A stretch of 10,317 nucleotides of DNA, taken from JANNGZ01 sp031404155 (lineage in GTDB: Bacteria > Pseudomonadota > Gammaproteobacteria > Burkholderiales > Burkholderiaceae_C). Each line of letters opens with the position of its first letter. The first letter of the stretch is position 1. The notes under the pieces were generated by a model. The model was given only the letters and a program-made list of their open reading frames with translations. It did not search any database and was not told the DNA's origin. The stretch covers positions 1 to 10,317 of the forward strand of contig JANNGZ010000453.1 of NCBI GenBank assembly GCA_031404155.1, written 5' to 3'. A program made the translations under genes and the position numbers. This document shows positions 5,762 to 10,317 of the stretch, piece by piece.

Positions 5762-7021
5762 ATGTCCGTCCAGGTTCAGTCGCCGCTGGAAATTCCGCTC
5801 ACCAACGCGCACACGCCGACTTTCGGCCTCGCGCCGGGGCCGATTCCCGAAGTGCACGCCTTCTGGCTCGCCGGCATGAGTTGCGACGGCTGTTCGATCG
5901 CCGCGGTGGGCGCGCAGAGCCCGAGCGTCGAGCAACTCGTCCACGGCTCGATCCCGGGGCTGCCCAAGGTGATCCTGCACCACCCGGTGCTGGCGGTCGA
6001 AGCCGGCGAGGCCTTCATCGCGCCCTACCGCATGGCACGCGAGGGCAAGCTCGGCGCGCCCTATGTCGTGATCTACGAAGGCTCGGTGGCCGACGAGCGC
6101 ATCGCCGCGCACCACGGCGGCTATTGGTCGGCGATGGGCGCCGACCATGGCGCCGACGGCAATACGCGGCCGATTCCCACCGCGCAGTGGCTGCACGACC
6201 TGGCGCCAGGCGCCGCGGCGGTGATCGCGATCGGCACCTGCGCCACCTGGGGCGGCATCCCGGCGGCGGCGGGCAACGTCACCGGCTCGATGGGGGTGAT
6301 GGACTTCCTCGGCAAGGACTACTTGAGCGCGCTCGGCTTGCCGGTGATCAACATCCCGGGCTGCTCGCCGGTGGGCGACAACTTCACCGAGACGGTGGCC
6401 ACGGTGCTGATGTTCCTCGCCGGCGTCGGCCCGCTGCCGGCCTTCGACGAACTCGGCCGCCCGGCCTGGATGTTCAAGCAGAACGTGCACCAGGGCTGCG
6501 TGCGCGGCGGCTTCTACGAAGAAGGCCTGTTTGCCAAGCAGTACGGCGGCCCGGAATGCCTGGTTGAACTCGGTTGCTGGGGCCCGGTGGTCCAGTGCAA
6601 CATTGTTTCGCGCGGTGCCATCGGCAGCGCCGGCGGTTGCATGAACACCGGCGGCATCTGCATCGGCTGCACGATGCCGGGTTTCCCGGATGCGTTTGCA
6701 CCGTTCTACAAGGCGCCGCCGGGCGGCATGGTCTCGGCGTACTCCAGCCGCGCGGTCGGCAGCTTCATCCGGCCGCTGCGCCGCATCACCCAGCGCAAGC
6801 GCAACCTGACCGAGCAGTGGAGCCGCGAGGCCAGCGTGCCCAGCGGCTGGGGCCATGTCGAGCCGCCGGGTTTGTTCGCGCGGGCGGCGAACTATTTCTA
6901 TCGCAAGCTGCAGTTTGCGGGCAGCGAGTTCAGGCCGAACTCTGCGCGCCAGCAGCGCCTGCAGGCCGACGGGCACCGGTTCATCGGCGAGGCCAAGCGC
7001 CGCATCGAGCAGGAGGCGTGA
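5762..7021 (+). CDS. [NiFe]-hydrogenase small subunit, group 1h/1l-like (high-affinity type)
   Basis: This is the electron-transfer subunit of an H2-oxidising [NiFe]-hydrogenase. It should hold three iron-sulfur clusters. Proximal: Cys41 and Cys44 (GMSCDGCS), Cys160 (GTCATWGG), Cys201 (PGCSPVGD). Distal: His243, Cys246, Cys266, Cys272. Medial: Cys279, Cys293, Cys300, Cys303 (ending GGICIGCTMPGFPD). A four-cysteine medial site implies [4Fe-4S] instead of [3Fe-4S]. There is no twin-arginine signal peptide: the N-terminus is MSVQVQSPLEIPLTN, unlike membrane-bound uptake hydrogenases, so the enzyme should stay on the cytoplasmic side, as in actinobacterial-type enzymes. The product has 419 residues. 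About 55-65 charged and aromatic residues at the C-terminus (after the SREASVPSGW region) seem to exceed the family core. The ATG at 5762 follows GAGGG. The next gene starts two bases after the stop. The hydrogenase call is secure; subgroup 1h versus 1l is not. Confidence 0.95.
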   Translation: MSVQVQSPLEIPLTNAHTPTFGLAPGPIPEVHAFWLAGMSCDGCSIAAVGAQSPSVEQLVHGSIPGLPKVILHHPVLAVEAGEAFIAPYRMAREGKLGAPYVVIYEGSVADERIAAHHGGYWSAMGADHGADGNTRPIPTAQWLHDLAPGAAAVIAIGTCATWGGIPAAAGNVTGSMGVMDFLGKDYLSALGLPVINIPGCSPVGDNFTETVATVLMFLAGVGPLPAFDELGRPAWMFKQNVHQGCVRGGFYEEGLFAKQYGGPECLVELGCWGPVVQCNIVSRGAIGSAGGCMNTGGICIGCTMPGFPDAFAPFYKAPPGGMVSAYSSRAVGSFIRPLRRITQRKRNLTEQWSREASVPSGWGHVEPPGLFARAANYFYRKLQFAGSEFRPNSARQQRLQADGHRFIGEAKRRIEQEA

Positions 7022-7023
7022 CC

Positions 7024-7323
7024 ATGACGGCGGGCGAAATCTACGGCTGGTGGTTCTTCTGGCTCGCGGTGGCCGGCGTGGTCGTCGTGGCCGCGGCGGC
7101 GCTCTTGATCACGATCCTGGTGCTGGCGCGGCAGATCGCGGCGCTGGCCGCGGTGGGCGTCGGCGTGGTCGAGCAGATCGAGCACAACACCAAGCCGATC
7201 TGGCAATTGAACGCGACCAACCATGTGGCGCAGCAACTGCTCGGCGGCGCGCAGGCGATCGAAGGCAATGCCCAGGCCATCGCCGGCGCCCTGGGCGCGG
7301 GCGAGCAGCGCCGCGTGGCATAG
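7024..7323 (+). CDS. Small single-pass membrane protein 1 of hydrogenase operon
   Basis: This 99-residue protein of unassigned family is the first of five similar small genes between the hydrogenase subunits. A tryptophan-rich N-terminal edge (GWWFFW) leads into one strong membrane helix, about residues 9-36. The rest is a helical, alanine-rich tail containing VEQIEHNTKPIWQL and a later segment rich in Gln and Ala. The start is set by AGGAGG at 7011-7016, inside the end of the small-subunit gene, seven bases before the ATG. It is two bases after the small-subunit stop, so translation is probably coupled. No catalytic motif or cofactor ligand is visible. A role as membrane anchor or stalk for the soluble hydrogenase is inferred from its position and topology. 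Its tail aligns without gaps with those of the next four genes. Confidence 0.82.
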   Translation: MTAGEIYGWWFFWLAVAGVVVVAAAALLITILVLARQIAALAAVGVGVVEQIEHNTKPIWQLNATNHVAQQLLGGAQAIEGNAQAIAGALGAGEQRRVA

Positions 7324-7363
7324 ACCACGCACCGGCCGCTGGATCAACAGCAGGAGCAAAACG

Positions 7364-7693
7364 ATGCTGAACTTGCCGCAGTCGCCGGAACAGGCGGCCT
7401 TGTTTGTCTGGTGGGCCTCGCTCGCGCTCGGCCTGGTGGTCAGCGGCGTGGTGGCGCTGCTGCTGTGGCTGATCCACCGCGGTGCGGCGGCGATCCATGC
7501 CCGCGTCTCGAAAATCTGGGACATCGGCCAGCGCGTGGCCAACAACACGGTGCATATCCCGGCGCTGTACCGCACCAACGAAGTGGCGGCGCAGATCCTG
7601 GCCACCGCGGTGCGCATCGACGCCGGCGCCGCGGTCATCGAGTCCCATGCCAGGCGCTGCCCCGGCTGCCCGCAGTGCATGCTCGCGCATTGA
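7364..7693 (+). CDS. Small single-pass membrane protein 2, with C-terminal cysteine motif
   Basis: This 109-residue protein has one membrane helix at about residues 12-37 (FVWWASLALGLVVSGVVALL), then a helical tail with RVANNTVHIPAL and TNEVAAQILATAV. It resembles protein 1 most closely. Unlike its neighbours it ends in HARRCPGCPQCMLAH: three cysteines in a CxxCxxC pattern flanked by histidines, suited to bind a metal or an iron-sulfur cluster. The ATG at 7364 has a good ribosome site (AGGAG about seven bases upstream). The 40-base gap after gene 1 contains nothing else notable. The function is unknown. The cysteine tail makes it the best candidate among the five for an electron or metal contact with the hydrogenase. 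Confidence 0.82.
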   Translation: MLNLPQSPEQAALFVWWASLALGLVVSGVVALLLWLIHRGAAAIHARVSKIWDIGQRVANNTVHIPALYRTNEVAAQILATAVRIDAGAAVIESHARRCPGCPQCMLAH

Positions 7694-7703
7694 GGAGCCC
7701 AAG

Positions 7704-7991
7704 ATGGTTTTGCTCACCGTACTCACCGCGCTGCTGGTGCTGGTGTTTTTCGCCGTGCTGGCCTTTGCGCTGGTGAAGATCAGCGGCGTGCTGAGGTCGA
7801 TCGGCGGCACGCCGACCAGCACCCTGGCCAAGCTGCGCCTGGGCCTGCGCGCGATCGAGAAGGAAACCAGCCACCTGGCGCCGCAGGTGATCAAGGTCAA
7901 CGCCGGGCTGACACAAATTGCCGGTGGGCTGCAATCGGTCGACGAGCATCTGGTCGGCACGATCAACGCAGTGGTCAAGCAGGAGGCATGA
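7704..7991 (+). CDS. Small single-pass membrane protein 3 of hydrogenase operon
   Basis: This 95-residue protein begins directly with its membrane helix (MVLLTVLTALLVLVFFAVLA, about residues 1-26). A polar helical tail follows with LRAIEKETSHLAPQVIKVNA and a GGLQSVDEHLVGTIN segment. The tail pairs best with that of protein 5, with shared V-x-x-(I/V)-N-x-G-L spacing. The ATG at 7704 follows GAGGAG, which overlaps the stop of gene 2 (10 bases between genes). Its last codons contain AGGAGG (7981-7986), which would serve as the ribosome site of whatever follows. What follows is now the repeat-like insertion rather than gene 4. The function is unknown; membrane anchoring is inferred. Confidence 0.8.
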   Translation: MVLLTVLTALLVLVFFAVLAFALVKISGVLRSIGGTPTSTLAKLRLGLRAIEKETSHLAPQVIKVNAGLTQIAGGLQSVDEHLVGTINAVVKQEA

Positions 7992-8137
7992 AATGAATCC
8001 CCTCCGAAGCGGCTTCGCCGCTCCCCCCCAGGGTGGGCCCGCCAGCAGCCTGGCAAAGCCAGTTCCGCGGCGGCCGCATGGCAAGACCTCCCGTTTCATG
8101 GGTCGCGGGCCGCGCGAAGCGCGGTGGAGCCACTGAG
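7992..8137 (+). repeat. Hairpin-rich repeat-like element inside the hydrogenase operon
   Basis: This is a 146-base gap between small membrane genes 3 and 4; the other gaps among the five genes are 40 and 10 bases and an overlap. It carries two perfect 6-bp hairpins with three-base loops near its ends: AGCGGC-TTC-GCCGCT (8008-8022) and CCGCGC-GAA-GCGCGG (8110-8124). It also has C-runs and palindromic CCGCGG and GCGGCCGC in the middle. The two hairpins look like rough mirror images, as in REP/BIME-type or MITE-like repeats. I recall similar palindromic intergenic repeats in Burkholderiales, but this is unverified. A 47-codon open frame (7993-8136) spans it exactly from the AGGAGG site to one base before gene 4. 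I regard that as passage for ribosomes rather than a true gene. No target-site duplication is obvious. Confidence 0.55.
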
Positions 8138-8446
8138 ATGGACACGATTCAAGTTATCTGGGCCGCGACGCTGCTGCTGGTGCTGGTCGTGATCGTGCCG
8201 CTGGCGGTGCTGCTGCTGCACCGCACGCTGCGCGCCGCGATCTCGATCCGGCGCTACCTCGACGAGATGCTCGCCGCGGGTGTCGGCATCGCGGGCAACA
8301 CCGCGTCGATCAAGGCGCTGGACGACACCATCGGCGTGGCGGTTTCGATGGTGGGCGTGGCGGGCAACATCAAGGCGCACTCCGGCACCATCGCCTCGGT
8401 GCTTGCCGAGCGCGCGGCGCGTGCCACGCCGGGGAGCGGGTCATGA
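8138..8446 (+). CDS. Small single-pass membrane protein 4 of hydrogenase operon
   Basis: This 102-residue protein has one long membrane helix (about residues 6-28, VIWAATLLLVLVVIVPLAVLL), then a basic turn (HRTLRAAISIRRYL) as expected for a cytoplasmic flank. A helical tail contains GIAGNTASIKAL and VAGNIKAHSGTIASVL. The arginines just after the helix suggest N-out, C-in orientation, placing the tail on the hydrogenase side. Its tail aligns with proteins 1 and 2 through the hydrophobic-x3-T pattern. GGTGGAG eight bases before the ATG at 8138 serves as ribosome site and is supplied by the repeat-like element. The stop overlaps the next start (ATGA at 8443-8446). The function is unknown. Confidence 0.82.
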   Translation: MDTIQVIWAATLLLVLVVIVPLAVLLLHRTLRAAISIRRYLDEMLAAGVGIAGNTASIKALDDTIGVAVSMVGVAGNIKAHSGTIASVLAERAARATPGSGS

Positions 8447-8715
8447 CCTCGCTCCTGCTCACGCTCACCCTGGTGGTCACCCTGGTGGTGGTGCTGGTGC
8501 TGGTGGCCTACCTGGTCGGCATCATCATTGCGTTGGCGGGCGCCAAGCGCAGCCTGGCGGCGCTGGCCGGCGGGCTGGTGGCGGTCCGCGACCACACCGC
8601 GCCGCTGGGCGAAAAGGTCGGCGCCATCAACGGCGGCCTGAGCACGCTGTTGCAGGGGCTGCTGGCGGTGAACGGCGACCTCGCGGCGGTCGTGCGCGTG
8701 GCGCAGGGCAAATAG
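8443..8715 (+). CDS. Small single-pass membrane protein 5 of hydrogenase operon
   Basis: This 90-residue protein starts with a very hydrophobic helix of about 30 residues (TSLLLTLTLVVTLVVVLVLV onward). Lys and Arg (AKRSL) follow, then a short helical tail, GLVAVRDHTAPLGEKVGAIN and GLLAVNGDLAAVV. It is the most compact of the five and most like protein 3. It overlaps gene 4 by four bases (ATGA), indicating translational coupling, with GGGAG in the end of gene 4 as ribosome site. The 54 bases to the large subunit hold only that gene's ribosome site. No cofactor ligands are visible. The role is inferred to be the same as that of its neighbours: part of a membrane platform for the hydrogenase. 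Confidence 0.82.
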   Translation: MTSLLLTLTLVVTLVVVLVLVAYLVGIIIALAGAKRSLAALAGGLVAVRDHTAPLGEKVGAINGGLSTLLQGLLAVNGDLAAVVRVAQGK

Positions 8716-8769
8716 ACAACACCGCAGAGCCAGCACCCCAGCGTCAGCACCTGACAAGGAACTCCAACA

Positions 8770-10317
8770 ATGTGCTTCAAGAACCTGCCGATCGAGTTCG
8801 ACGCCGAGGGCAAGGCGCACCTGATCGCCGGGGTGGCCGACCCGTACAAGTACGAGTCGGTGTCGCTGGAGGAGCGTGACCAGAAGCTGATGGACATCGC
8901 GCGCAAGAACGGGCAGACCCGCGACATCGACTTCGACCCGGTGACCCGCGTGGCTGGCGCGCTCGCCTTCCACAGCACGGTCGACCTGAAGAACCGCAAG
9001 GTGATCGACACCCGCTCGATGGCCACGCTGTTCCGCGGCTACGAGGTGATCCTGCGCGGCCGCGACCCGCGCGACGCCGCCTTCATCAGCTCGCGCGCCT
9101 GCGGTGTCTGCGGTGGCGTGCATGCCACCTGCTCGGCGCTGGCGCTGGAAATGGCGATGGACATCAAGCCGCCGCCGATGGGCATCCTGGTGCGCAACCT
9201 GCTGCTCAGCTGCGAGTACTTGTACGACAACCCGCTGCACCTGTTCGTGCTCGCCGGCCCCGACTTTTCCGAAGTGCTGGTGCGCGACACCAACCCCGAG
9301 GTCTGGGCCGCGGCCACCACCGCGCCCACCAAGTTCGCCGCGGTGCATGGCTACGCCACCATCGGCGCGATCATGAGCGACCTCAATCCGCTCACCGGGC
9401 GCCTCTACCTCGAAGCGCTGGAGATGACCCGCGTCGCGCGCGAAGCCTATGTGCTGCTCGGCGGCAAGTACCCGCACCCGGAAACCATCATTCCGGGCGG
9501 CGTGACCACCACGCTGACCGCGACGACCTTCAGCGAGTTCTACATCAAGCTGCAGCCGTTCTTCGACTACGCGAAGAAGTGCGTCGCGATCTGGGACGAC
9601 GTCTACGACTTCATGTACGAATGCAACCCCGACTACCGCCATTGCGGCGAGCTGCCCGCGACGATGGTCGACTTCGGCCAGTGGGACCACGAGGACCACT
9701 ACGACGCCAGCTATGCCAACGCCAACGAATGGGGCGAGCAGCGCTGGTCCACGCCAGGTGTGGTGGTGAACGGCAAGCTCGTGACCACCAAGCTGCGCGA
9801 CATCAACGTCGGGCTCGAGGAGTTCATCGAACACTCGTACTACGAACAGTGGACCGAGCAGGCCTTCAAGACCGACCCGATGGGCGCGCCGCTGTCGCCC
9901 AACCACCCGTGGAACAAGAGCACGATCCCGCGGCCCGGGGTGCAGAACTGGAAGGAGCGCTACAGCTGGGCTACCACGCCCACCTGGGACCGCCACACCT
10001 TCGAGGCCGGCGCGTATGCGCGGGTCTACATCTCGGCGCTGGCGCAGAAGATTCCGAAGAGCGACTACGTCGAGTCCACCGGCCACAGCTTGAAGCTCAA
10101 CGTACCCGCGGGCAAGCTGCCGGCGATGACGCTCGAATGGAAGGTGCCCGAGGTCTGGAACGCCTTCGAGCGTAACCGCGCGCGCGCATACGCGGTGGCC
10201 TTCAACCTGATGGTGACGGTGGAAAACTGGGTGCGCGCGATGGACCTGCAGAAGCGCGGCGAGACGCGGGTGCACACGCCGTTCGAGGTGCCGAAAAAGG
10301 GCCGGCAGATCGGCGTC
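8770..10317 (+). CDS. [NiFe]-hydrogenase large (catalytic) subunit, group 1h/1l-like, C-terminus beyond window
   Basis: This is the catalytic subunit that binds the NiFe(CN)2CO centre and splits H2. The ATG at 8770 follows AAGGA nine bases upstream. The frame is open to the window end (516 codons). DPVTRVAGAL (residues 56-65) is the N-terminal motif near the active site. The first nickel ligand pair is Cys111 and Cys114 in RACGVCGGVHATC (residues 109-121), with His118. Further blocks match high-affinity group 1h enzymes as I remember them: FRGYEVILRGRDPRDAAFI, PPGGVTTT-like PGGVTTTLT, TPGVVVNGKLVTTKLRDINV, SYYEQWTEQAF and HPWNKSTIPRP. The second ligand motif (DPCxxC) and the maturation-protease cleavage site lie past the window, probably within the next 80-110 residues. 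L1 reads GVCGGVH rather than the GICGDNH I associate with group 1h, hinting at a sister subgroup such as 1l. Confidence 0.95.
   Translation, partial: MCFKNLPIEFDAEGKAHLIAGVADPYKYESVSLEERDQKLMDIARKNGQTRDIDFDPVTRVAGALAFHSTVDLKNRKVIDTRSMATLFRGYEVILRGRDPRDAAFISSRACGVCGGVHATCSALALEMAMDIKPPPMGILVRNLLLSCEYLYDNPLHLFVLAGPDFSEVLVRDTNPEVWAAATTAPTKFAAVHGYATIGAIMSDLNPLTGRLYLEALEMTRVAREAYVLLGGKYPHPETIIPGGVTTTLTATTFSEFYIKLQPFFDYAKKCVAIWDDVYDFMYECNPDYRHCGELPATMVDFGQWDHEDHYDASYANANEWGEQRWSTPGVVVNGKLVTTKLRDINVGLEEFIEHSYYEQWTEQAFKTDPMGAPLSPNHPWNKSTIPRPGVQNWKERYSWATTPTWDRHTFEAGAYARVYISALAQKIPKSDYVESTGHSLKLNVPAGKLPAMTLEWKVPEVWNAFERNRARAYAVAFNLMVTVENWVRAMDLQKRGETRVHTPFEVPKKGRQIGV

Noticed and set aside
5762..5830. 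Twin-arginine signal peptide on the hydrogenase small subunit
   Set aside because: The first 35 residues contain no RR-x-F-x-K motif and no hydrophobic signal core.
5687..6976. Minus-strand 429-codon open frame opposite the small subunit
   Set aside because: It is a shadow of the hydrogenase gene and shows no domain or plausible start context.
7993..8136. 47-codon open frame with a good ribosome site between small membrane genes 3 and 4
   Set aside because: The product is Pro/Arg/Gly-rich with no helix or domain. It coincides with a hairpin-rich repeat-like element, so I treated it as part of the element and not as a gene.
8254..10275. Minus-strand 673-codon open frame opposite the hydrogenase large subunit
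   Set aside because: It is a GC-rich shadow with repetitive Val/Gly/Arg/His composition. The plus strand encodes a clear hydrogenase.

Overview
The window is GC-rich (roughly two thirds G+C by eye), densely coded DNA. Protein family resemblance and codon usage fit a betaproteobacterium, probably Burkholderiales; this taxonomic call is inference. No RNA genes, insertion sequences, integrases or CRISPR arrays were seen. Genes fill almost the whole window, and no gene-free stretch exceeds 150 bases.

Left half, minus strand, read from right to left: a CooC-like nickel-chaperone ATPase (5157-4366), a family 5 periplasmic solute-binding protein (4322-2760), a DppB-type permease (2727-1720) and a DppC-type permease (1704 leftward) lie close together and look like one operon. 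The DppC reading frame loses its normal C-terminus near base 985. Without meeting a stop codon, it runs in frame into a DegS/DegQ-type HtrA serine protease (957-1), which continues past the window edge. The ABC ATPase genes that normally follow dppC are absent here. This is a natural deletion or fusion, or an assembly join.

Right half, plus strand: a MerR-family regulator with a cysteine-rich tail (5260-5700) is followed directly by a textbook MerR-type promoter: a -35, a -10, a 19-bp spacer and a perfect 9-bp dyad (5708-5738). The promoter drives a cytosolic-type [NiFe]-hydrogenase locus related to the high-affinity group 1h/1l enzymes. The small subunit (5762-7021) is separated from the large subunit (8770 to beyond the window end) by five small genes. 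Each of the five encodes one N-terminal transmembrane helix and a short helical tail. Their tails align with almost no gaps, so they look like diverged tandem paralogues. A hairpin-rich element of about 145 bp sits between the third and fourth of them.

Working model (inference): the MerR protein activates the hydrogenase operon. The five membrane-stalk proteins anchor the signal-less hydrogenase to the inner face of the membrane and may carry electrons or quinone access. CooC and the divergent transporter may support nickel supply, although the transporter's substrate cannot be read from sequence. The most interesting parts are the five-gene membrane module between the two hydrogenase subunits and its MerR control.
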